DNA from: Pirellulales bacterium
GTDB taxonomy: Bacteria > Planctomycetota > Planctomycetia > Pirellulales > JAEUIK01
Direction: 5' to 3'
DNA length: 64,000 nt
Assembly (NCBI GenBank): GCA_019636335.1
Contig: JAHBXR010000019.1
Location: 62,001-126,000 of the forward strand
The position numbers and the translations under genes were made by a program. Every line of letters starts with the position of its first letter. Positions within the stretch are counted from its first letter, which is position 1. Shown here piece by piece: positions 9,477 to 17,343 of this stretch. The notes below the pieces were generated by a model. It was not told where the DNA came from and did no database searches. It was given only the letters and a program-made list of their open reading frames with translations.

Positions 9477-10583
9477 CTACTTGCGGCCGTTCAGGCTTTT
9501 CGCCAGTTGACCAAAACGTCGTGTAATCGTGGCCCGGGCCGCTAGCTCGGTAAGCAGCAGTCCGCGATTGGTGGCCTTGTTCACCTTGTCGGGATCGTCG
9601 GGAATCAACAGCGGCTCGCTGAAGCCCAGGATCTCTTGAATGCTCTTCAACGGAAGCTGCCCCGACTGATCCCAGCGATTGACGACCAGCCGCATGCGAT
9701 CGCGCGGAATACCGTGCTTGGCCGCTTCTTGCACGGCACGTTGAGCACGGCGTACGGCAGGCACGTCGGGACGCACCACCAGGGCGATGAGATCCGACAT
9801 GGCCATCGCGGTCCATTGTTCGTCGGTCGTCGCGCGGTCGAGCTCGATCACCGTATTGCGGAACATGCTCCGCAGCAGCACGACCAGGCGACGCAACGCC
9901 TCGGAGCTGACGGCCGACGGCACGCCTTGATGGCTCCCCTGCACCAGCACGTGCAGGCCGGTGCGATGATGTTCGAGACTATGACGCAGGCTGACCGTGT
10001 CGAGACTCTGCGAGCGGGCGCATACGTCGGCCACGCCGAACCGCGGCGTCAGATCGAGCAGCAAGGCCTGATCGCCATCCTCGCGCGTCAACTCGACCAG
10101 GGCGATCTCATCGGGATGAGCGCGGACCAGCGCGCCGGCAAGATTGGCCGCGATGGTCGAGCTGCCGCTGCCTGGTGTGGGAGCGTACACCGAGATCACC
10201 ATGCCGCGCTGCCGCGGATCGGCGCCGGCCGCGGCCAGCTTGTCGAGCGCCAGATCCAGATCGTCGCGCAAATCGGCCAAATCAAGGTATTGGCGTGCCC
10301 CGGCGCGCAGCGCCCGCAGCACGAGGCTCGAATCGTGCGTGGGCCCTACCGCGAGCACGGGGGCATTGGTAATCGCCGCCGCACGACTGATCGCCTGCAG
10401 GGCCACGTCAGCACGGTCGCCAAAGACCACCAGCACCAGATCCACGCCACTTTGAGCCAGGCGCTCTTCGAAGCCGGTGAAGTTGGCGCAATCTTCGGCG
10501 GCACACTCCAGCCCCGCGCCATGCACGGCCTGGCGCAGTTCCAGCGTGTTGACTCCATCCCCATGTGCGATCACGACACGCAT
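9477..10583 (-). CDS. cpaE: CpaE/TadZ-like pilus localisation protein with altered P-loop
   Basis: 368 residues. Residues about 1-120 form a receiver-like alpha/beta domain (VVIAHGDG, DLVLVVFGDR), followed by a MinD/ParA-like domain, the standard TadZ/CpaE layout. The position where MinD proteins carry KGGxGKS/T reads PTPGSGSST (about 135-143), so both lysines of the deviant Walker A motif are absent and ATP hydrolysis is doubtful. TadZ proteins are known to vary here and act mainly in polar localisation of the pilus machine. It is followed 33 nt later by cpaF. Confidence 0.85.
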   Translation of the reverse strand: MRVVIAHGDGVNTLELRQAVHGAGLECAAEDCANFTGFEERLAQSGVDLVLVVFGDRADVALQAISRAAAITNAPVLAVGPTHDSSLVLRALRAGARQYLDLADLRDDLDLALDKLAAAGADPRQRGMVISVYAPTPGSGSSTIAANLAGALVRAHPDEIALVELTREDGDQALLLDLTPRFGVADVCARSQSLDTVSLRHSLEHHRTGLHVLVQGSHQGVPSAVSSEALRRLVVLLRSMFRNTVIELDRATTDEQWTAMAMSDLIALVVRPDVPAVRRAQRAVQEAAKHGIPRDRMRLVVNRWDQSGQLPLKSIQEILGFSEPLLIPDDPDKVNKATNRGLLLTELAARATITRRFGQLAKSLNGRK

Positions 10584-10650
10584 CGTATTCCTGCTTCCGC
10601 TAAGTTCGTGGTCTTGGCTGTGTTTGACCTGTCTACGTTCGACCCGCCTA

Positions 10651-11922
10651 CTACCTGGTCAGACAGAGCCGCGCGATCCAGGGGTTCCGTTGGTCGTGGG
10701 GACCCAGTTCGCGCACGAGCGCCGTGCCCGTGACCAGGGTGCTGGCCTGGACGAGCACGACCGCTTCATCGTCTTCATTCACTCGGGCATCGACGATCCG
10801 CCCCGCGGCGAAGCCGGTCAGCACGACGGCGGTTGTCCCGTCAGAGTCGGTTTGCTCCGAGAACAGGGGCCACACGCGATTCTCACCGACGATCGTGGTG
10901 AGTCGTCCGAGTAGCTTTTCGTTGATGCCCGTGCCGGGCACGACCAACTGGCCCGACTTGTCGAGCAGAAGTTGCCCGTTCTGGTCGACGAGGTCGGCGG
11001 CCGTCAGGCCAAGCTCCAGTTGCCGCTGGAATTGATTTTGTTGTTGGGGGTCGGGGTTGAACTCGAGCACGAGGAAGTTGCCATCGGTGCCGGCGTCATC
11101 TTCGAGCGGCGATTTCAACTCGATCTCGGGAATTCCGTCGGGCCCCTTGGTGACGACTCCCGTGCGATAGTCGACGGTGTACTTGTCGTTGACGCCCTCG
11201 ATCGGCGTGGTCTGCGATTGTTCGAACCAGGCGTCCTGCGAACCCTTGGCCAGTGCCGCCAAAGGCACGACGGGAATCGCGCCCAGCCCCTGCGGACGGA
11301 ATCCGCAGATGCGTTGATCGAGCGTGGCGCGGCTTTCGGCCAGCACGTCGGCGGTGGCGATGCCGACCACCGGACTGAACCAGAGAGGAACCGGATTGCC
11401 ACGCCCTTGCGTCCGTTGCGCGCGCACGATCAGCGTGTTGCAGCGCCCCGAGTCGGGATAGAGCTGCGGTACTTCGCCAGGATTCGTCGAGGATTCGAGC
11501 CAGGCGACGATGAAGTCGCCGTTCGGATCGTTCTGCGGATTTGGCAGAATCGCGACGGTTTGGCCCCCCGCGACGTTGCTGGCGGCAAAGACCTGCGATT
11601 GCTTCAAGGCGAGCTCGATGTCGTCGGTCCAATCGGGTGATTCGCCGGGCCGCAGCACGCTCTCGTCGAGCAGTTCTGCCGCGCCAGCCAGCGCGGCGGC
11701 ATCGGTGGCGGTTTGCAATTGAACCTGCACGTGGGCGATCAGTCCCAACTCGAGGGCCAACCCCAGCACGGCGAAGAGCAGAATCAACCCCACGACCAAC
11801 ATGCCCGAGAGTGCCCCGCGGCGACTGCCACCAGCACGCAGGGCGCGGCGCCGCGACAAGGGCAGCCGACGCGCGGCTCCCGTGGCGGTGTAGGCGATGT
11901 TCGTGGATGCAGCCGTCTTCAA
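10651..11922 (-). CDS. TadG-like pilus assembly protein
   Basis: About 423 residues from a TTG at 11920-11922 that is preceded by GGAG; frames further upstream are Arg-rich and unlike protein. After a basic stretch there is one membrane helix (SGMLVVGLILLFAVLGLALE), then the typical TadG/TadE continuation with QTATDAAALAGAAELL. A long extracytoplasmic domain ends in a strand-rich part (VVLTGFAAGRIVDARV). Its position between cpaB and cpaE, where many Tad loci carry the secretin cpaC, is unusual. The start codon is inferred. Confidence 0.75.
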   Translation of the reverse strand: MKTAASTNIAYTATGAARRLPLSRRRALRAGGSRRGALSGMLVVGLILLFAVLGLALELGLIAHVQVQLQTATDAAALAGAAELLDESVLRPGESPDWTDDIELALKQSQVFAASNVAGGQTVAILPNPQNDPNGDFIVAWLESSTNPGEVPQLYPDSGRCNTLIVRAQRTQGRGNPVPLWFSPVVGIATADVLAESRATLDQRICGFRPQGLGAIPVVPLAALAKGSQDAWFEQSQTTPIEGVNDKYTVDYRTGVVTKGPDGIPEIELKSPLEDDAGTDGNFLVLEFNPDPQQQNQFQRQLELGLTAADLVDQNGQLLLDKSGQLVVPGTGINEKLLGRLTTIVGENRVWPLFSEQTDSDGTTAVVLTGFAAGRIVDARVNEDDEAVVLVQASTLVTGTALVRELGPHDQRNPWIARLCLTR

Positions 11923-12303
11923 GCTCCACTCCGAAAAGCTGCGCGTGGAGACCGCGTGCGGTGGGAGCAAGCTTCCACCCACGTGTCGCCACGGTTGGCG
12001 GCCCCGGCGATTCGAACGAACCACTCTGCCGCTGCGCGAAAATTCATGTGAAATGTCAAGAGACCGGCGAAGGATGGCCGGCCGAAAGCGGCACACGAGA
12101 GTGGAGACCCTGCCCCGGTCGTGCCGGAGCGAGAGTCGATGCTGTGCGCGCCGCGCTATTTCAATCCATTGAAGGGGCAATCGAATCCCGTCGAACGCTC
12201 GGCCTTCCTCCCGTCGCTTGGCTCCTGGATCGTTGTCTTGCCACCCCGATGGTTATCTTAGCGTGAATCATTCCTGTGCGTGTTGCTCAGACTCTCTTAT
12301 CGC
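11923..12303. other. Gap between tadG-like gene and cpaB, no gene seen
   Basis: About 380 nt. The minus-strand frame through it is open but gives a very Arg-rich translation without family likeness, so I do not count it as coding. A TTGACA hexamer occurs on the minus strand near 12056-12061, but no acceptable -10 element follows at 16-18 nt. A GGTGG/CCACC hairpin lies at about 11970-11990. Confidence 0.5.
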
Positions 12304-13272
12304 CTAACGTGCGCCACTGCCACTGCTGGGTTGGGTGGTGCGGCCAGGTGGCACGATGGGCGCCCCAATCGGCTCGTCCGCGCTGCTGCTGAACGACTCT
12401 TCGCGGGGGGGCGCGATATCGTCGCGCGGGAATTGCCTCGCCGAACCCGAACCTCGCGTGTAGACCTCGGTGATCCAAGGACCGGGCGGCTGCTCCCAAC
12501 CCAACACGTCCATAAACGTCGAGACCGTCGGTTGGCGACCGGCGCCGCCGGGCGCGGATGTTTCGTTCGGATCGCGCAACACGAGCGAGAGATCGCCGCG
12601 GCCTTCGACGATGGCCAGCCTGGCGGCCTGATCGGGAGTCACGGCAAACGTCACGGTGTTGATGTCGGCCGCGTCCTCTTCGATCATTTCACCCGGCGTC
12701 GTGTAAGGGCCGAGTGCGAGCACTTGCACGTTCTCCAGCAGCAGCTTGGTCATGTCCGGAAACGAAACGCGGCCTGGCCGCTCATCGAAGATCGACTTCG
12801 TGCGGAAGAACACGTCGACCATCGAACCAGGACCGGCAAAGCCCCCCACGGCATCGAGACCACTCAGCGGCACCGTCACCGCGCGTAAGCCCGGTTTCAA
12901 ATTGGCGGTCAGCGGAGGACGCGTTCCTTCCGGCATCAGCGAATCGGTAAGGAACGGCTGCAGCATGCGAACCGGTCGGCTCAAGCGACGACCGATGATT
13001 TGTTGCGGATTGAGCAACGTGCGATCGGGGTCGATGTTCTGATCCGCAATCTGCGCGGTCGTCATCGGCTTGATGACGATGTCTCCCATGCGGAGCAACT
13101 TGTCGGTCGGCAGATCCATCGCCGCCAATGGCACGTCGATCGCCGGCGGGGGAGCGGCGGCTTCCACCTCGGGCTCAGGACGCAAGTAGAGTCGCGCCAG
13201 GTAGGCACCTCCCAATCCGAACAGGAGAGCGAGAATGCCAAACGTCATAGTCTCGGTGCTGATGCGGGACAA
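12304..13272 (-). CDS. cpaB: Flp pilus assembly protein CpaB (RcpC)
   Basis: About 322 residues. The start chosen is TTG at 13270-13272, preceded 7 nt upstream by a perfect AGGAGG; the ATG at 13248 is an internal alternative. One N-terminal membrane helix (MTFGILALLFGLGGAYLARL) anchors a periplasmic SAF/CpaB domain: IDVPLAAMDLPTDKLLRMGD, NPQQIIGRRLSRPV, and LRAVTVPLSGLDAVGGFAGP followed by GSMVDVFF. The C-terminal 60 residues are polar and low in complexity. CpaB normally works with the secretin CpaC, which is not encoded nearby. Confidence 0.92.
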   Translation of the reverse strand: MSRISTETMTFGILALLFGLGGAYLARLYLRPEPEVEAAAPPPAIDVPLAAMDLPTDKLLRMGDIVIKPMTTAQIADQNIDPDRTLLNPQQIIGRRLSRPVRMLQPFLTDSLMPEGTRPPLTANLKPGLRAVTVPLSGLDAVGGFAGPGSMVDVFFRTKSIFDERPGRVSFPDMTKLLLENVQVLALGPYTTPGEMIEEDAADINTVTFAVTPDQAARLAIVEGRGDLSLVLRDPNETSAPGGAGRQPTVSTFMDVLGWEQPPGPWITEVYTRGSGSARQFPRDDIAPPREESFSSSADEPIGAPIVPPGRTTQPSSGSGAR

Positions 13273-13496
13273 TTCCTGTCCTCCTCGCTGAGTTCGATAC
13301 GAATCTTTTCGTGGGCGCCGCAACCATGTTCGCTCGTATGCAGGGCGTACCGGCAAGCGATCATCTTGCGTTACTGTTCAAAATGGTTTGCGCATTGCGC
13401 GGAACAAGTGCTGCGTATGGCGCGCCGGCGCGATGCCGTCCTTCCTCTGAGGGGAACGTGGGCAATCGCGGCAAGCAGCGCCAAGTCAGAAGCCCC

Positions 13497-13525
13497 AGTA
13501 TGTACGCGGTTTTTAGCTCCGTCAA
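13497..13525 (-). promoter_or_regulatory. Candidate sigma-70 promoter for the cpaB operon
   Basis: On the minus strand TTGACG (13520-13525), a 17-nt spacer and CATACT (13497-13502) match the -35/-10 consensus at 5 and 4 of 6 positions. It lies in the 365-nt gene-free gap between tadE and cpaB and would give a leader of about 220 nt. The rest of that gap shows no gene. Confidence 0.4.
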
Positions 13526-13637
13526 ACAAAACAGCGTTGACTTTTTGTACTCGTTTTCCGTCGTTGAGCGAGGGCGCCTGGGGCCGATCTATGGCCAGCG
13601 AGTCTACCCCTGCCTACGGGTTTTGGGGATGCGCTCG

Positions 13638-14075
13638 CTATTCTTGACGCATGATGCTGACCACGCTGAACTGCCGGTCGGCCAGGCTGAACCCGACAAT
13701 GGCCAGCAGATCAGGGGAGGCCGCCTGCATCGGGGCGATCAGTCGGACGCCGACCGGGTCGCCAGCAATGGCGCCGCGTTGAATCTCGATCTTCACAACG
13801 CTGCCCAGGCGATGCCCCAACAGCGATTGCAGCACGGTTTGGCGGATATCATCGTCGGTGCTGCCGGGCAAGGTCGCCACGCGGCAGGCGGCGCGACTAG
13901 CCAAGGCTAGTCGTTGGTTGCCCGACCAGAGCAGGCTGAGCTCGACGACCGCCAGGCAAAGTGCCAGAACGATCGGCAGAATCAGCAGCAGCTCGAAAGT
14001 GAGGATCGCCCCGCGGCGCCCGGTACGAGCGGATTGCCACTGCCGTCGCGACATGAATGGTGGGAACGCTGTCAT
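13638..14075 (-). CDS. TadE-like pilus assembly protein
   Basis: 145 residues with the TadE/TadF layout: a basic N terminus, then RRGAILTFELLLILPIVLAL, a pseudopilin-like helix with Glu shortly after the Gly. NQRLALASRAACRVATLPGS follows, with a short extracytoplasmic domain. Such minor pseudopilins are processed by the prepilin peptidase encoded just upstream. An alternative start at residue 8 (MSRRQ) would not change the call. It is separated by 365 nt from cpaB and may belong to a different transcript. Confidence 0.85.
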   Translation of the reverse strand: MTAFPPFMSRRQWQSARTGRRGAILTFELLLILPIVLALCLAVVELSLLWSGNQRLALASRAACRVATLPGSTDDDIRQTVLQSLLGHRLGSVVKIEIQRGAIAGDPVGVRLIAPMQAASPDLLAIVGFSLADRQFSVVSIMRQE

Positions 14076-14187
14076 CCAACGCCTCGTGATCTTCGTCAGA
14101 GCGTTTGTCGGAAAGCGTCCATGCCGCCGAAGTGCCGCGATTAGTATACGCAGAATGTGTCGGAGCTGCGCGAAATTGTTTTTGGGT

Positions 14188-14817
14188 TTATGTCACCAGC
14201 CAGGGGGCGGCTCCCAGGACGGGAATCGCCAGAATCCGCCAGGCCAGCAACACGAGCCACGTGCTGAGCGCCAACGGCAGCGCGAACGGCACAATACCCC
14301 GTCGCGGGGCAGGCTTGCCATCGGCCAGGGTGCGCTTGGGGCGCAAGGTTTCGAACAGGTTCTTGCGGCGGCCCCCCTTGCCGTCGAACCCCAGTAAATG
14401 ACGCAGCAGTCGATAGGCAAACCAACCGACGAAGCCGATCACGACCAGGATGGCGCTGACGAAGAAGACGTAGAGCGTCCCCTTGGCGCCCAGCCAGGCG
14501 CCGAGCGCCCCCATCAACTTGACGTCTCCCGCCCCACCTCCCCCTGTCAACCACAGCAACAGCAGGATGCCAAAGCCGGTCAGGAAGCCGACCAGCGAGT
14601 ATCCAAGTCCTGCCAGCCCCCCTGTCGTCACATGGAAGAGGAGTGCGGCGGCGAAGCCGGATACGGTGAGCCAGTTGGGCAACTTGCGGGTGCGGGCGTC
14701 CCAAAACGCGGCCACCAGCGTTAACACACCCACGGCGGCAAGAAATACGACAGTCGCGGCATTCACGGCTGGAAACAGCTCCGGCAAGAAGGGCGGCGAA
14801 GTACCGCTGCGGTCCAC
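14188..14817 (-). CDS. Prepilin peptidase, A24 family (TadV/CpaA)
   Basis: 209 residues, polytopic. The two catalytic aspartates of type IV prepilin peptidases are visible: Asp40 in WDARTRKLPNWL and Asp98 in the GxGD motif (GAGD at 95-98). Around six hydrophobic helices are present. It lacks the N-terminal methylase domain of PilD, as expected for the TadV/CpaA type. It should process the Flp-like pilin encoded at 15070-15405 and the TadE-like protein downstream. Confidence 0.92.
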   Translation of the reverse strand: MDRSGTSPPFLPELFPAVNAATVVFLAAVGVLTLVAAFWDARTRKLPNWLTVSGFAAALLFHVTTGGLAGLGYSLVGFLTGFGILLLLWLTGGGGAGDVKLMGALGAWLGAKGTLYVFFVSAILVVIGFVGWFAYRLLRHLLGFDGKGGRRKNLFETLRPKRTLADGKPAPRRGIVPFALPLALSTWLVLLAWRILAIPVLGAAPWLVT

Positions 14818-15008
14818 TCTAATCGATGGATTTCAAAGCCGGTAGCATCGCTGTGGTGTTTGTCGTCCGGTGACGAACCGCCGACGATGGAAGGCGTTCC
14901 GATTGTTCCGTCCATAACGCTCGTAACGAGCAAGCCCACGGCTCATGGATTTCCTGAGTACGAATTGGCTCTTAGTGCGGAAGCGACCGATGGGAGCCGC
15001 AGAAAAAG

Positions 15009-15045
15009 AAAAGGGTCCTGGGGGGAGACCCACCAGGACCCTTTT
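15009..15045 (-). terminator. Strong intrinsic terminator after the pilin gene
   Basis: A perfect 13-bp stem (15009-15021 with 15033-15045) is followed on the minus strand by a T-rich run. It lies 25 nt downstream of the pilin stop and separates pilin from the peptidase gene, as expected for a major subunit expressed at a higher level than the assembly genes. Confidence 0.92.
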
Positions 15046-15069
15046 CGGATATCCGCAGTACCGACAAAA

Positions 15070-15405
15070 CTAGCCGGGGGTGTGCGGCGTGGTGCAGACC
15101 TGCAGGCAGTGGCTGGTGTTGCCAGTCTGCGAGCAGCTCGAACCAACGGCGTCGCAAGCATCCGGAGCGTCGGTGAAGGCACTGGCCGAGGTGGCCGAGT
15201 GGTGACCGGTGGTCCCACCGAAGCTGTAGCTCTGGTTGATCGCACCGATGGCGTCGGCGACGTCGCCGAGCTCGGTCACGACAGCGGTACGGACCGAGCT
15301 CAGGCCGGTCACGACACCGATCACCAACAACGTGGCGACCAGAACCAATTCCGAAGAGACGATCGCACCGTCTTCTTCATTCCACAATCGACGAATTGCG
15401 GACAT
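15070..15405 (-). CDS. flp: Flp-like type IVb pilin
   Basis: 111 residues from the ATG at 15403-15405 with AAGGGAG upstream. The N terminus MSAIRRLWNEEDGAIVSSE matches an Flp leader: a short basic leader, Gly13 as cleavage site, then a hydrophobic helix (LVLVATLLVIGVVTGL). The Glu that usually sits at +5 of the mature pilin is at +6 here. Flp pilins are often only 50-80 residues; this one adds a Ser/Thr/Cys-rich tail with about five cysteines, which may form disulfides. It has its own sigma-54 promoter candidate and terminator. Confidence 0.85.
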   Translation of the reverse strand: MSAIRRLWNEEDGAIVSSELVLVATLLVIGVVTGLSSVRTAVVTELGDVADAIGAINQSYSFGGTTGHHSATSASAFTDAPDACDAVGSSCSQTGNTSHCLQVCTTPHTPG

Positions 15406-15510
15406 TTGTATCTCCCTTGATTGTGAGGCGTCCCATTCAGACTCTCGGTCGAACCACTTTGGCTCGACTCCCCCTGAGACGGGTGACCGCCTCAAGCACG
15501 CCCCACATAA

Positions 15511-15526
15511 TGCAGCACTCGTGCCG
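15511..15526 (-). promoter_or_regulatory. Sigma-54 promoter candidate of the pilin gene
   Basis: The minus strand reads CGGCACGAGTGCTGCA, matching the -24/-12 consensus TGGCACGRNNNTTGCW at all but two constrained positions, with GG and GC at the required 12-nt spacing. Transcription would start near 15500, giving a leader of about 95 nt before the pilin ATG at 15405. Confidence 0.7.
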
Positions 15527-16012
15527 TTGGGTTAAGTATTTTTTGGGATTTCTGCACTCGATCTGGCTGTTCGCACACAAGTTATTTATGGAAAATGACT
15601 TGCGAGTTTTTGCTGTGGTGGTCTCGTCAGCTTCAATCGAGCTTTTCTCACCATGGTGTTCGCTGAAAACCGCTGTAAATCGCTATGCTTCCCTAAGCGC
15701 GTTAGCGCTAGCCTGTAAAGTGCGCCTTACAGATTTGAGCCGTCGAACGATCAATGCACCGGTCGGCAAACAAGACCACCGCGACTGCTTGCCAGAGCGC
15801 AAAGCCTTGCGACACCATCGATTCTCGTAGATGGCGGTAGACGCAAGGTCGGCGGACCTTTTCCGGCGAATGGTCGCGTAGCACCATTTGAAAGGACGGA
15901 CCCCGGAAAGAACGCCACTTCCCGCAGCGGTACTTTTAATTGGCGGTGGCCGGTGTGAAGTGCTTTTATCCGCAGCTTGCTCCCCGGGCCGTGCGTCTTG
16001 GGCCCCAGAGGC
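15527..16012. other. Gene-free stretch upstream of the pilin gene
   Basis: About 490 nt, locally less GC-rich than its surroundings, with no convincing gene. It contains a CTGTAA/TTACAG inverted repeat (15714-15733), a small AAGGTC/GACCTT hairpin followed by T residues (15845-15860), and a copy of the 3' end of the neighbouring gene (see the direct repeat). Activator-binding sites for the sigma-54 promoter could lie here. Confidence 0.45.
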
Positions 16013-16050
16013 TTATTCGGCAGTGGCCGGCGAAGTGCTCTTATCCGCGG
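15944..16050. repeat. Imperfect ~30-bp direct repeat duplicating the 3' end of the adjacent gene
   Basis: Positions 15944-15974 and 16022-16050 are nearly the same sequence (GTGGCCGG, then AAGTGCT and TTATCCGC in both), differing by a 2-nt indel and a few substitutions. The second copy encodes the C-terminal ADKSTSPATAE of the gene ending at 16013; the first lies beyond its stop codon. Confidence 0.7.
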
Positions 16051-17278
16051 GCACCAGTACGTCGCCGAGATCGACCTCGGTCGGGAATCGACCGCGCCAG
16101 AGCGATAGCGCGCGGCCGGCGTGCGTGAGAAAGGTGTAGTACTCTTCGACTTGCTCGTCGGTGAGATTGATGATGGCATTGCTCAGCCATTGCCCCGCTG
16201 CCGCGAGGACGTGACGCGGGGGGTGGACCTCCTCCGGCGCCAGCGACCACCATTCGAGCGGGTGCCCTGTCGCCAGGATATGGCCTGCCAGCGGGGATAA
16301 GTCGCCGGCGTTCTTCGGCTCGATGCCGATCCCAGCAGGCCAGTCCATGGTCCAATAGCCGTCCGGATGCTGGTTCTTCACCAGGATCTGGGTAATCCCC
16401 TGCAGATATTCGATGATGCGCTGGCGCCCCTCGGGAGAGAGGATTTTGTGCTCGTCGTCGATGCGCAACATCATCACCAGGGCATGCATGCGATGGTTCG
16501 CAGCGCACACTCCCTGGGGCACTTCTTGCCGCATGATGCGTTCTGCCAGAAAGTCGAAGTCGACTCGTTGGCCTTCCTGGGTCACCCAGTGCAGCGGCTC
16601 TTCCGCACTGCTTTTCGAGCCTGGCGCGTCCGGCAGGAAGAGGGTATAGGCCAGAGCCGACCACTCGTACTCCCACTGGTTCACGCTGAAATCTCGTAGC
16701 GATTGCTCGAGCATGGCGCGATATGTGGTCTGCTGTGTGGCGGTAGTCACCGGGAAATCGAGGGGCGTGCCTACCTCGGCCAGACCGGCAATCGTGTGAT
16801 CGTAGTGGCTCGATGAGCGCTGTCCCTCTTTGACGCGGACCTTCACGCCACCGCCGGGAATGTCCATCAGCAACGGGGCGGTTTCCGCGCCGAAGACCTC
16901 GACGAAGCGATGGTTGTCGAGCAACAGACGACGCATGTCTTCGCCCGAGATACAGGCTGGATTGCTGAACTTGGCATCGAGGCCCCAGAACCGCAGGGCG
17001 TGGTCGATGTTGTTGACTTTCGAGTCTTGGCCGTGGAATTTCGGCACCAGACGAGTCAGGACCTGACGCAATTGATCGTCGGAGACGACGACATTGTTGT
17101 TGTAGGTAGGACGCACGGTCAGCGGTTCGGACCGCAGCGGAGGCAGGGCCCGTTCGGCGCGGAGATCGCGGACGCGACTGGCGGCCCAGGCGGCCCCCGC
17201 GGCCAACAGAATCACCTGAACGACGACAAAGGCCGCCCAGCTTCGTTTTGCCCCGGACGCCGTGGTGGAGGGATGCAT
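16013..17278 (-). CDS. Membrane-anchored protein of unknown function next to the exosortase locus
   Basis: About 421 residues from the ATG at 17276-17278. One N-terminal membrane helix (AAFVVVQVILLAAGAAWAA) is followed by a large helical extracytoplasmic domain. A segment HPDGYWTMDWPAG resembles the QxxDGxW-type repeats of alpha/alpha-toroid proteins (squalene-cyclase-like fold), but only one copy is clear. Several conserved-looking His (NHRMHALVMML, GHILATGHPLEWW) could be functional. It is the last gene of the minus-strand run that also contains exosortase and EpsI. I do not recognise the family. Confidence 0.75.
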   Translation of the reverse strand: MHPSTTASGAKRSWAAFVVVQVILLAAGAAWAASRVRDLRAERALPPLRSEPLTVRPTYNNNVVVSDDQLRQVLTRLVPKFHGQDSKVNNIDHALRFWGLDAKFSNPACISGEDMRRLLLDNHRFVEVFGAETAPLLMDIPGGGVKVRVKEGQRSSSHYDHTIAGLAEVGTPLDFPVTTATQQTTYRAMLEQSLRDFSVNQWEYEWSALAYTLFLPDAPGSKSSAEEPLHWVTQEGQRVDFDFLAERIMRQEVPQGVCAANHRMHALVMMLRIDDEHKILSPEGRQRIIEYLQGITQILVKNQHPDGYWTMDWPAGIGIEPKNAGDLSPLAGHILATGHPLEWWSLAPEEVHPPRHVLAAAGQWLSNAIINLTDEQVEEYYTFLTHAGRALSLWRGRFPTEVDLGDVLVPADKSTSPATAE

Positions 17279-17343
17279 CTCGATACCCGTTCGTGCTTGC
17301 GCGAGGTGATTTACGGTCGGCGATTCGTGGCGTGGGCGAAAGC

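Noticed and set aside
8383-9816. Long minus-strand frame inside cpaF and cpaE
   Set aside because: It is shifted relative to two genes with clear ATPase motifs and lacks any recognisable domain.
12050-12075. TTGACA-like -35 upstream of the tadG-like gene
   Set aside because: No acceptable -10 hexamer at 16-18 nt.
13550-13900. Plus-strand frames over the tadE-cpaB gap
   Set aside because: They overlap tadE in antisense and have no domain or ribosome site.
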